A DNA stretch of 17,016 nt, from contig JAAZAP010000088.1 in assembly GCA_012514255.1 (NCBI GenBank), forward strand, positions 1 through 17,016, in the 5' to 3' direction. The DNA comes from Bacteroidales bacterium. GTDB taxonomy: Bacteria; Bacteroidota; Bacteroidia; Bacteroidales; VadinHA17. Positions 7,299-14,668 of this stretch are shown here, piece by piece (the stretch's first letter is position 1; the number at the start of each line of letters is the position of its first letter). The notes under the pieces were generated by a model that saw only the letters and a program-made list of their open reading frames with translations, was not told where the DNA came from and did not search any database. Both the position numbers and the translations under genes were made by a program.

Positions 7299-8387
7299 TC
7301 AGTCAAATAATCGCTTTAGCAGGTTGGCGGATATAAAGGAACGCTTCCGGAAATAATTGACCAGCTCATCATTGATAGCCTGCAGCCTGTCAGCCAGATC
7401 AGTGACCCTGAAAAAACCAGGGTTTCCGCTGCTGGCAAAGAAGACTGAGCCGTAAACGCTCATCATAGTCCGGCCGTCACTGAACCTGGCCGGAACCAAC
7501 TTCCTGCCCAGCCTTTTGTACTCAGGGGCAAAGATTCTGAAGATCTTCCTTATGTCATTCCTGGAGGCTATGTGATAACCGCAACTGTCACACCGGCAGG
7601 CAGAGAAGAATCTGTTACGGTACAGCTCTTTGGGGGCTGCTGATCCGCAATAGGGACACTCTACCTTCTCTACTGCCTCGCCGGCAGAGTTTTCAAATAA
7701 AGCAGCAAAACCCGGCCGGAATGGAGAGATGATGTTGGTGTACTGAACCACCCTGAGGGTCTGCCTCAGAACCAGGTAGAGATAGATCAGCAAAAGGAAA
7801 TTAAAGTACGGACTGAAAGCCAGGGCATCAAAGATACCGTGCAGCAGGCTTGCGACAACAAGGGCAACAATCACGCTTCCAAAGGGCTTGTTCTCCCTTT
7901 TGTGCCTGTACCAGGCAAAACCGATGATGGCACTGAAGGAGATGTGCGCCGGTGTGCTTATGAAAGCCCTGTAGACGAGCAGGTACTGGGTGCCTTCTCC
8001 CGAGTTTGCATAGAAATAATTCTCAATGATTGAAAATCCGAGCGCCACGCATGACATGTATATGACGCCGTCAGTCAGCTCGTTAAACTGGTTCTTAATA
8101 AGAACGTAAACAACCACCAGCCCTGTCAGTTTCGCAAATTCCTCCACCGGACCTATTATCAGGAAGGAACCAAGGGTGGTGCTGACAGCCGCATCATCCA
8201 GGCCAAAGATTTTCAGGAATTCATATATGCCGAGGGCAACCATCACAGAGGTGACACCGCCAGCCAGGAAAGCCCATAGCATCGCAATAAAAGTCTCTTT
8301 TTCATATATGTCAAAACTGCGGATCCAGGCAATTATCAATACTCCGATAATTGCGGAAATCCAGACGCTGAGATGAATAAAGGGCAT
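7299..8387 (-). CDS. PrsW-family intramembrane metalloprotease with C-terminal zinc ribbon
   Basis: This 362-residue multi-pass inner-membrane protein has about seven or eight hydrophobic segments in residues 1-215. The PrsW (CAAX-protease-related, M82-like) catalytic pattern is present: EE at 82-83 in GPVEEFAK, the Glu-Asn pair IEN at 121-123 in GFSIIENYFY, His148 in PAHISFSAIIG and His183 in LLHGIFDAL. These residues are thought to bind the catalytic zinc. A soluble tail follows (about 225-362), with a four-cysteine zinc ribbon: CPYC at 244-247 and CDSC at 266-269, then a basic stretch. Bacillus PrsW cleaves an anti-sigma factor, but no sigma/anti-sigma pair is encoded here. It lies between the serine hydrolases (64 nt) and nagA (38 nt). 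Its substrate is unknown. Confidence 0.87.
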   Translation of the reverse strand: MPFIHLSVWISAIIGVLIIAWIRSFDIYEKETFIAMLWAFLAGGVTSVMVALGIYEFLKIFGLDDAAVSTTLGSFLIIGPVEEFAKLTGLVVVYVLIKNQFNELTDGVIYMSCVALGFSIIENYFYANSGEGTQYLLVYRAFISTPAHISFSAIIGFAWYRHKRENKPFGSVIVALVVASLLHGIFDALAFSPYFNFLLLIYLYLVLRQTLRVVQYTNIISPFRPGFAALFENSAGEAVEKVECPYCGSAAPKELYRNRFFSACRCDSCGYHIASRNDIRKIFRIFAPEYKRLGRKLVPARFSDGRTMMSVYGSVFFASSGNPGFFRVTDLADRLQAINDELVNYFRKRSFISANLLKRLFD

Positions 8388-8451
8388 TGTTTGTAGTTTC
8401 TGTTACTGATGCTAAAATAATACTTATGGTTCTCCAACCTGTGATCTGCCT

Positions 8452-10011
8452 TCAGTTTTCTCCTCTTTTCAGCAACAGGTCTTGAAAGTCAAAGCTGAAG
8501 TCTGTCAGGGGTGAGACAGCCTCCATAGTGAATGATGATGGTCTGCCCTCCCTGTCAAGGGCGAAGACCGCGAAGGCATCAGCATCCATTGTCCGGTCAT
8601 CCCACCTGACAATGAAGGTGTTGGCTTTGTAGTGAAAAATCTCACCTTTAAGCCTGGGCGACTTCACCGCTCTGAACCTCAGCCTGCCGTTCTCTTCGCT
8701 GATGACCACATCTCCAAACCACCTGTCCGTGTATGTCCCCTCAAATGCCTTCAGGTCAACCCCGTCAGATGATTCCTTGCTCATTGCTTCAACCTTTGCC
8801 CACACCCTGTCAGTGACCTCCCTGGCCTGCTTCTGTTCCTGGTCCCTTTCCTCTTTCAGTACCGCAACATGATCAATGCCCCTGGTGCCAAGATAGCCGT
8901 CCATTATGCCATTGGTGATTGCATCCTGGGCTGCCGTTTCCTGCTGGTTGGTTAAAACGATAATGCCAAGCTTAATCTCCGGCAGCATGGTCACCCTGGT
9001 CACTATCCCGGCATGGCTCCCCGTATGGTATACCTGCAGGTAACCGTTCACATCGGCGAGGTGCCATCCGAGTCCGTAGAAGGCAAAGTTACTCCTGTAA
9101 TGACCGTTGGAACTGGCAGGTCTGATGGTTTGCGGCGTCCACATCTCCCGGTGAACGGCTTCCGTGAAAAGCTGATCCTCATGATTGATTCCGTAACTGC
9201 CACGGTTAAGGTGCAACATCACCCACCTGCTCATGTCAGCTATATTACTGTAGATGCCTCCTACAGAGTTGTGCTTCTTGGCTTCCTGCTTGGGGGTAAC
9301 AATGAGCCTGCCGTCAACGGGCACATGAGCATCAATGATATTTGACAGGTCAGTGATTCTCGTGAATGATGCAGATGACTCATGCATCCCCAGCGGTTTC
9401 ATGATTCGTGATTCCACGAACTCTTCCCAGCTCTCCCCTGAAACCCTGGCAACCACCTCCCCGGCAACAATATAAAGCAGGTTGTCATAATCATACTTTG
9501 TCCGGAAGGGAGATGTCTGCTTCATGTATCTCAGGTTGTGGATTATCTCATCAGTGGAGAAATCTGCAGAATCAGGCCAACCCATCAGATCACCTGCCCC
9601 CAGTCCCATGCCGCTGCGGTGGGTGAGAAGGTCCTTTATGTTGAAATCTTCCGTTACATATACATCGTAAAGCCTGAACTCAGGTATGATATCAATGACC
9701 TTTGTCTCCCAAGTGAGTCTGCCTTCATCAATGAGAATGCCCAGCGCTGCAACTGTAAAAGCTTTTGTGTTTGACGCTATCGCGAAGAGAGTGTGCTCAT
9801 CAGTCTTCTTTCCGGTGGCGATGGAACGTACCCCGTAACCCTTCATGTGGATTACCGCATCATCCTTAAGGACAGCCACGGCTATGCCCGGAACACTGAA
9901 CTCTTTCATGGCGCTCCTGACGAGCCTGTTAATCTGCTTTTTTGAGAGCGGCTGGGCGGCGACACAGACCCACAGCGCTGATAACAGAAACAGCGAAACG
10001 ACTCTTTTCAT
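8452..10011 (-). CDS. Secreted serine hydrolase, class C beta-lactamase/DD-peptidase fold with C-terminal DUF3471-like domain (copy 2)
   Basis: This 519-residue exported protein has a signal peptide at 1 to about 19 (MKRVVSLFLLSALWVCVAAQ). The serine hydrolase domain (about 22-385) shows the three motifs of class C beta-lactamase and penicillin-binding-protein relatives: SNTK at 80-83 (nucleophile Ser80, Lys83), YDN at 175-177, and HTG at 329-331 in place of KTG. The C-terminal part (about 415-515) is a beta-rich domain similar to DUF3471, starting at FEGTYTDRWFGDVVISEENG. Such proteins act in the periplasm or outside the cell as D-aminopeptidases, esterases or peptidoglycan-modifying enzymes; resistance is not implied. 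Its ATG overlaps the stop codon of the upstream paralogue by 4 nt (ATGA), so the two are one tandem-duplicated, translationally coupled pair. Confidence 0.9.
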   Translation of the reverse strand: MKRVVSLFLLSALWVCVAAQPLSKKQINRLVRSAMKEFSVPGIAVAVLKDDAVIHMKGYGVRSIATGKKTDEHTLFAIASNTKAFTVAALGILIDEGRLTWETKVIDIIPEFRLYDVYVTEDFNIKDLLTHRSGMGLGAGDLMGWPDSADFSTDEIIHNLRYMKQTSPFRTKYDYDNLLYIVAGEVVARVSGESWEEFVESRIMKPLGMHESSASFTRITDLSNIIDAHVPVDGRLIVTPKQEAKKHNSVGGIYSNIADMSRWVMLHLNRGSYGINHEDQLFTEAVHREMWTPQTIRPASSNGHYRSNFAFYGLGWHLADVNGYLQVYHTGSHAGIVTRVTMLPEIKLGIIVLTNQQETAAQDAITNGIMDGYLGTRGIDHVAVLKEERDQEQKQAREVTDRVWAKVEAMSKESSDGVDLKAFEGTYTDRWFGDVVISEENGRLRFRAVKSPRLKGEIFHYKANTFIVRWDDRTMDADAFAVFALDREGRPSSFTMEAVSPLTDFSFDFQDLLLKRGEN

Positions 10012-11570
10012 CTGCCACTCTTCCTTTTCGGGCTGAGGTCATGGAAGTCAAAGCTGAAATCAGTCAGTGGCGAGATGGCCTCCATGGTAAATGAATCTGC
10101 CTTTCCCTCCCGGTCGAGTTTAAATACCACCCATGAATCAGCATCCATTGACCGGTCATCCCATTTGACAACGAAGGTGTTCCCGGTGTAGTAAAGCATC
10201 TCTCCGCGAAGTCTGGGCGACTTGACGGACCTGAAGCGCAGTATGCCATTCTCTTCTGAGATCACTATGTCACCGAACCATGTGTCAGTGAACGTTCCGG
10301 TATAAACTGCTGGATCAGTCTCTCCCTCGCTCCTTGAAAGATTTGCTTCTATCTTTGACCATATCTCATCTGTTATCTTCTGTGCCTCTGCCCGGTTACG
10401 GTCAACATTTTCCTTAAGCATTTTTACCCAGTCGTTTCCCTTTACACCCAGGTACCCGTCCTTGATGGTGTTGGTGATGGCAGTGAAGGCTGAGCCTTCC
10501 TGCTGGTTGGTAAAGACTATTATTCCCAGCTTAAGCTCCGGGATAAGTGTGACCTGTGTAACCACACCGGCCAGCCCGCCGGTATGTGAAGCCTGGAGGT
10601 AACCGCTGACATCAGTGAGACGCCAACCCAGTCCGTAGCCGGCAAAATGGCTGTTGTATGGACCTGCTGACCTTACAGGAATAATAGTCTGGGGCGTCCA
10701 CATCTCACGGTGCACCCTCTCTGAAAGGAGCTGTTTGCCGTTGCCTTCACCGTATCTGCCGCGGTTGATCTGCATCATTACCCATTTGCTCATGTCAGCC
10801 ACACTGCTCATGATGCCGCCGGCAGGATCAAGAAGGGTGCTTGAATACATCGGCACAACCTGCAGAACACCCTCCGCAGGCACGTGTGCATCAATCATAT
10901 TGGACCTGTCACTGACCCTGTTAAGGGATGCAGCGGAGTTGACCATACCCAAGGGCTTCATTATCCTTGCCTCTACAAATTCATCCCATCCCTGCCCGGA
11001 GACCCTGGCAACCACCTCTCCTGCCACCAGGTAAAGCAGGTTGTCATAATCGTACTTCGTCCGGAATGATGATACCTGCTTCAGGTATCTCAGGTTATGG
11101 ATTATCTCTTCCTTCGTGAAGGTTGATGAATCTGGCCACAGCATAAGGTCACCCGCACCCAGTCCCATGCCGCTCCGATGCGACAGAAGGTCCTTTATGT
11201 TGAAATCCTCCGTTACATATGCATTGTAAAGCCTGAACTCAGGTATGATATCAATGACCTTTGTCTCCCAGGTGAGCCTGCCTTCATCAATGAGAATCCC
11301 CAGGGCTGCAGAGGTGAATGCCTTCGAGTTCGAGGCAATCGCAAAAAGCGTGTTCTCATCGGTCTTCCTCCCTGTTAAAATGGAACTTACACCGTAACCT
11401 CTCATGTGCACAACCTGGTCATCCTTGATGACCGCAACGGCAATGCCCGGCACATTAAAAGCCTGCATCGTCTGTGAGGTCAGTTTGTCAATCTCTTCTG
11501 AAGTCAGTGGCTGTGACCACGCTGTGACAACGATGATCATCATCAGGGCAAGGGTAATTCTCTTTTTCAT
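10008..11570 (-). CDS. Secreted serine hydrolase, class C beta-lactamase/DD-peptidase fold with C-terminal DUF3471-like domain (copy 1)
   Basis: This is the paralogue of the following gene, 520 residues from the chosen ATG at 11570. The frame is open for 31 more codons, up to 11663, but that extension is not signal-like. Starting at MKKRITLALMMIIVVTAWSQ gives a proper signal peptide and a length one residue from the paralogue. The motifs fall at identical positions: SNSK 80-83, YDN 175-177, HTG 329-331. The C-terminal DUF3471-like domain starts near YTGTFTDTWFGD. The two proteins align without gaps through residue 340, with near-identical stretches around residues 71-131. As the first gene of the leftward series it probably carries the promoter, and it is divergent from the plus-strand cassette. 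The substrate is unknown; a periplasmic or secreted peptidase/esterase role is likely. Confidence 0.9.
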   Translation of the reverse strand: MKKRITLALMMIIVVTAWSQPLTSEEIDKLTSQTMQAFNVPGIAVAVIKDDQVVHMRGYGVSSILTGRKTDENTLFAIASNSKAFTSAALGILIDEGRLTWETKVIDIIPEFRLYNAYVTEDFNIKDLLSHRSGMGLGAGDLMLWPDSSTFTKEEIIHNLRYLKQVSSFRTKYDYDNLLYLVAGEVVARVSGQGWDEFVEARIMKPLGMVNSAASLNRVSDRSNMIDAHVPAEGVLQVVPMYSSTLLDPAGGIMSSVADMSKWVMMQINRGRYGEGNGKQLLSERVHREMWTPQTIIPVRSAGPYNSHFAGYGLGWRLTDVSGYLQASHTGGLAGVVTQVTLIPELKLGIIVFTNQQEGSAFTAITNTIKDGYLGVKGNDWVKMLKENVDRNRAEAQKITDEIWSKIEANLSRSEGETDPAVYTGTFTDTWFGDIVISEENGILRFRSVKSPRLRGEMLYYTGNTFVVKWDDRSMDADSWVVFKLDREGKADSFTMEAISPLTDFSFDFHDLSPKRKSGR

Positions 11571-11599
11571 CTCCTCTGTTATCTTTTGAAAATGGTTTT

Positions 11600-11637
11600 T
11601 AAAGTTAGTATAATTGCCTGAATTCTGCTGCCGCAAA
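11600..11637 (-). promoter_or_regulatory. Weak promoter candidate for the serine-hydrolase pair
   Basis: On the minus strand TAACTTTA (11607 to 11600) matches TAnnTTTG in all but the last base, about 30 nt before the ATG at 11570. A TTTG (11637 to 11634) lies 26 nt upstream, somewhat too far for a standard -33 element. The position is sensible for the first gene of the leftward run but the match is imperfect. Confidence 0.3.
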
Positions 11638-11792
11638 TTCAACTCAGGTAACCTTCCGCGCATTTCTTCATCAAAACTTCATAATTGGATTCTTATATTT
11701 CTTCATCGGTTCATTCCGGTATCCAGGATATAACAGGTGCCATTACAGGCACATATTCTTTCTTTCTTTCCATAAGTCCGTTTTAATGCAGC

Positions 11793-11840
11793 GAAGACTG
11801 CCGGCGCCCCAACCGGCGGTCTTCCTCTTTTCTTCCTTTT
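11793..11840 (+). terminator. Rho-independent terminator-like hairpin upstream of the plus-strand cassette
   Basis: GAAGACTGCCGG (11793-11804) pairs with CCGGCGGTCTTC (11813-11824), forming a 12-bp GC-rich stem with one T-G wobble and an 8-nt loop. A pyrimidine run with two T blocks follows directly (11825-11840). On the minus strand no T run follows the hairpin, so it can only work as a terminator rightward. It lies 59 nt before the dehydrogenase start codon with no plus-strand gene before it. It is either an insulating element or an attenuator in a longer leader. Confidence 0.6.
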
Positions 11841-11842
11841 TC

Positions 11843-11872
11843 TTGTTTGTTTCTGAGATTTTCTTATATTGC
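11843..11872 (+). promoter_or_regulatory. Weak promoter candidate for the plus-strand cassette
   Basis: TATATTGC (11865-11872) partly matches the -7 consensus TAnnTTTG. A TTG (11843-11845) lies 19 nt upstream, a normal spacing. The start of transcription would be about 20 nt before the ATG at 11899 and downstream of the terminator-like hairpin. The match is imperfect and the region is T-rich, so chance is a real possibility. Confidence 0.25.
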
Positions 11873-11898
11873 TAAAGAGAGGCAACAAACAGACTATC

Positions 11899-13008
11899 AT
11901 GCCGTATGCAGAAACAAAAGGGGGAGAAACGGTTGCCGTGCTCGGGGCGGGTCATGGTGGTATGGCAATGGCAGCCCACCTGGCCCTGATGGGCCACCGG
12001 GTCAACCTTTTTAACAGGGGCGAAGAGAGGCTCTGGGGCGTCAGATCATCAGGTGCAATAGAGATCATCGGTGAGGTTGAGGGATTTGGCGAATTGAATA
12101 TGGCAACCACCTCAATGGAGGAGGCCATCAGAGGAGTTGAACTCATAATGGTGGTAGTGCCGGCTTTTGGCCATCGATGGATGGCAGAGCAGATGGCACC
12201 TCACCTCACTGACGGACAGATCATCGTTCTGCACCCCGGAAGGACCATGGGCGCACTTGAGTTCAGACAGGTACTTGCTGCATCAGGAGTCAAAGCAGAT
12301 ATAATAATAGCTGAGGCACAGACATTTATCTATGCATCCAGGGCAACAGGGCCTTCGCAGGTAAACATTTTCAGAATAAAACATTCAATCCCTGTAGCCT
12401 CCATCAGGGCCCACATGATACCTGTAGTCATCAACCGGCTGAGAAACCTGTACCCCCAATTCGTGCCGGGAGACAACATCTTCAAGACCAGCTTTGAGAA
12501 CGTGGGCAGCGTCTTTCATCCTGCCCTGTGTGTAATGAATGCCGGGTGGATTGAGAACGATGTCGATTTTCAGTTTTATCATGAAGGAGTAACTCCCTCA
12601 GTGACAAAGATTCTTGAAAGAATTGACGATGAGAGAGTAAAGGTGGCTGAGGCACTGGGTATAAGGGCCATCACAGCCCGACAGTGGCTCTATATGGCTT
12701 ACTCCACTGCCGGCAACTCCCTCTACGAATCAATGAAGAAAAATGCCGGTTACAGGGGTATCCTTGCCCCCAGATCATTAAAGGTCAGATATCTCGAAGA
12801 GGATATACCATACAGCCTGGTACCCATGGCATCACTCGGAAGAATGATGGGAGTCAACACTGAGGTCATGGACTCGATAATACTGATGGGATCTGTTATT
12901 AACGCAACCGATTACCGGTCATCAGGCCGCACGGTGGAGAACCTGGGAATCGCCGGCATGAGCCTGAGGGAACTCAGACTGATAGCAATCGGCGAAACCG
13001 GTAAGTGA
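11899..13008 (+). CDS. NAD(P)-dependent octopine/nopaline dehydrogenase family protein
   Basis: This 369-residue cytoplasmic enzyme belongs to the family that reductively joins an amino acid amine to an alpha-keto acid, or performs a related reduction. The N-terminal Rossmann domain (about 9-165) shows the dinucleotide loop VLGAGHGGMAMA with GAGHGG at 16-21. The C-terminal helical domain (about 170-369) has the family's NVGSVFHPALCVMNAG block at 201-216, whose His207 matches the conserved catalytic-region histidine, and RYLEEDIPYSLVPMASLGR at 297-315. The frame is open back to a TTG at 11869, but ATG 11899 is preferred because it places the glycine loop at the usual distance from the N-terminus. 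It is the first gene of a three-gene cassette, 19 nt before the next ATG. Substrates are unknown; true opine synthesis is only one possibility. Confidence 0.87.
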   Translation: MPYAETKGGETVAVLGAGHGGMAMAAHLALMGHRVNLFNRGEERLWGVRSSGAIEIIGEVEGFGELNMATTSMEEAIRGVELIMVVVPAFGHRWMAEQMAPHLTDGQIIVLHPGRTMGALEFRQVLAASGVKADIIIAEAQTFIYASRATGPSQVNIFRIKHSIPVASIRAHMIPVVINRLRNLYPQFVPGDNIFKTSFENVGSVFHPALCVMNAGWIENDVDFQFYHEGVTPSVTKILERIDDERVKVAEALGIRAITARQWLYMAYSTAGNSLYESMKKNAGYRGILAPRSLKVRYLEEDIPYSLVPMASLGRMMGVNTEVMDSIILMGSVINATDYRSSGRTVENLGIAGMSLRELRLIAIGETGK

Positions 13009-13027
13009 AACGGTAAAATTAAATGTG

Positions 13028-14668
13028 ATGAAGAAGATTATTGGCGCTGCCTTAGGCAGCTGTGTTCATGTTGCCGGACTGCATCACTTCCTTGAGATAG
13101 CTGAACGTGAAGGTTATCAAAGCATCTCCTTCGGACCCGCTGTGGGTGTAGACAGGTTTGTGGAGATTATCCGTGATGAAAAACCCGATATAGTGGCTGT
13201 GAGTTACAGGCTTACGCCTGAGTCCGCAGCCAGGCTGTTTGATGAGCTTAAACACGGACTGGATAAAGAAGGTATCACCGGTTGCCGTATGATCTTCGGA
13301 GGTACACCCCCAGTGGTGGCAGTGGCCGCCCGGTCCGGCCTCTTCGAACGTCTCTTTGACGGCACCGAACCTCCCGGCACTGTAAGGGAGTACCTCCATG
13401 GCGATGCGCCTGGCGCATCACTGACAAAATCCGCTGATACTCTCCTTGAACGTATCAGCCAGAAATATCCGTACCCTGTCTTCAGACATCATTTCGGCAG
13501 ACCCACAGTGAAGGAGACACTTGACGGGGTGGAAAAGATCGCAGAAGCCGGCGTGCTGGATGTGATTTCTCTGGGGCCCGACCAGAACGCCCAGGAACAC
13601 TTCTTTCATCCGGATGAGATGGATCATAGCCAGGATGGCGCCGGAGGTGTGCCTGTCCGTAGCGAGGCTGACCTGCAGGCCATTTACAGACGCTCCCGTT
13701 GCGGCAACCATCCGCTGGTACGCTGTTATGCCGGAACACGTGACCTTATCAGGTGGGCGGAGATGAGCGTGAGAACAATAAAAAATGCCTGGGGCGCTAT
13801 ACCTCTATGCTGGTACAGCGTCATCGACGGCAGGTCGAAGAGGACAATTGAGGAGGCGGTAACCGAAAACCAGAGTGTGATGAAATGGTACGCTGACAGA
13901 AACATACCTGTAGAGGTCAATGAATCACATCAGTGGAGCCTGCGTGAAGCACATGACTCCCTGGCCGTGGCAATGGCTTTCCTCGCAGCCTGGAACGCAA
14001 GGAGGGCAGGAGTGAAGCACTATGTCTCCCAGTACATGTTTAATAACCCTCCCGGAACATCGCCGGAGATGGATATTGCCAAGATGCTGGCAAAGAACGA
14101 AATGATTGAAAGACTAACCGGTGACAACTTTACCGTTATCAGGCAGGTACGCGCCGGACTGGCCCACTTCTCTGCAGACGCTTACTTTGCAAAGGGTCAG
14201 CTCGCTGCCTCGGCCGTGATAAGTCTTGCACTCAAGCCTCATATAGTTCACGTGGTGGGTTACAGTGAAGGCGATCATGCCGTCCTGCCTGAAGAGCTTA
14301 TTGAAAGCTGCAGAATAGTCCATGGAGCGCTTCATGACACACTGGAAGGAATGCCTGATCTTACTGCCGGTGAGACGGTGCAGGAACGTAAGAAGGAACT
14401 GATCTCTGAGGCAGGCATGATTCTCAAAGCTCTTCATGACGCTGGCACCGGCCGCAGTGAAGACCCATGGTCTGACCCTGCCCTCATTGCAGAGGCTGTA
14501 AGAAGTGGCCTGTTTGATACCCCTCATTTCACAACCAATGAACACCTCTGCGGGAAAATTGTCACAAGACTGATCAATGGTGCATGGCACGCAGTTGACC
14601 CATTGTCAGGGGAGAAGATGACTGAGGAGCAGAGGATAAATAAAATACCGGGACCATGGCAGGCATAG
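13028..14668 (+). CDS. B12-binding domain fused to a glutamate-mutase-epsilon-like barrel
   Basis: This protein has 546 residues from the ATG at 13028; a GTG immediately before it at 13025 is the alternative start. Residues 1 to about 126 match the base-off/His-on B12 motif: CVHVAG at 12-17 (His14 the lower cobalt ligand; Cys12 where Asp is usual), then exactly 41 residues to Ser59 (SYRL), then GG at 91-92. Residues about 130-440 look like the TIM barrel of methylaspartate (glutamate) mutase subunit E: YAGTRD (234-239) aligns by eye with its HGTPD block, followed by NAWGAIPLCWYSVIDGR (253-269), IPVEVNESHQW (293-303) and GVKHYVSQYMFNNPPG (328-343). GlmE residues that hold glutamate appear not to be conserved, so the substrate probably differs. 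It lies between the opine-type dehydrogenase and the asparagine-synthetase-like gene, overlapping the latter by 13 nt. No reactivase (MutL/GlmL) gene is nearby. Confidence 0.8.
   Translation: MKKIIGAALGSCVHVAGLHHFLEIAEREGYQSISFGPAVGVDRFVEIIRDEKPDIVAVSYRLTPESAARLFDELKHGLDKEGITGCRMIFGGTPPVVAVAARSGLFERLFDGTEPPGTVREYLHGDAPGASLTKSADTLLERISQKYPYPVFRHHFGRPTVKETLDGVEKIAEAGVLDVISLGPDQNAQEHFFHPDEMDHSQDGAGGVPVRSEADLQAIYRRSRCGNHPLVRCYAGTRDLIRWAEMSVRTIKNAWGAIPLCWYSVIDGRSKRTIEEAVTENQSVMKWYADRNIPVEVNESHQWSLREAHDSLAVAMAFLAAWNARRAGVKHYVSQYMFNNPPGTSPEMDIAKMLAKNEMIERLTGDNFTVIRQVRAGLAHFSADAYFAKGQLAASAVISLALKPHIVHVVGYSEGDHAVLPEELIESCRIVHGALHDTLEGMPDLTAGETVQERKKELISEAGMILKALHDAGTGRSEDPWSDPALIAEAVRSGLFDTPHFTTNEHLCGKIVTRLINGAWHAVDPLSGEKMTEEQRINKIPGPWQA

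Larger units (their letters stand above)
11571..11898. other. Divergent intergenic region between the serine-hydrolase run and the plus-strand cassette
   Basis: These 328 nt separate two outward-facing transcription units and carry no gene I would accept. They are AT- and pyrimidine-rich compared with the flanking genes. They hold a weak leftward promoter candidate, a short hairpin GTGCC-6 nt-GGCAC around 11734-11749, a strong terminator-like hairpin followed by a T-rich run, and a weak rightward promoter candidate close to the cassette start. Confidence 0.7.

Noticed and set aside
8412..8437. Possible promoter before the PrsW gene (TATTTTAG with an upstream TTG on the minus strand)
   Set aside because: The -7 match has a mismatch in the TTTG core and the spacing of 15 nt is too short.
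11571..11663. N-terminal extension of the first serine hydrolase by 31 residues
   Set aside because: The extension would place a hydrophobic signal peptide internally; starting at 11570 gives a clean signal peptide and matches the paralogue in length.
11791..11804. Resemblance of GCGAAGACTGCCGG to part of the B12-box of cobalamin riboswitches, of interest because a B12 protein is encoded downstream
   Set aside because: The other conserved riboswitch elements (for example GCCACTG and the GGGAA-type core) are not seen nearby, and the segment is fully explained as the left arm of the terminator hairpin.
11786..11875. A 29-codon plus-strand frame (starting MQRRLPAPQPAVFLFSSFF) that could be a leader peptide for attenuation
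   Set aside because: Its hydrophobic half comes simply from the T-rich terminator tail, it lacks a run of one regulatory amino acid, and no competing hairpin is evident.
11869..11898. TTG start adding 10 residues to the dehydrogenase
   Set aside because: The ATG at 11899 gives a normal distance to the Rossmann glycine loop, and the TTG falls in the -7 region of the candidate promoter.
11703..11900. A 65-codon minus-strand open frame in the divergent intergenic region
   Set aside because: It is low-complexity and basic (KRKKRGRPP), runs through the terminator hairpin and overlaps the cassette start region. No ribosome-binding or family signal supports it.
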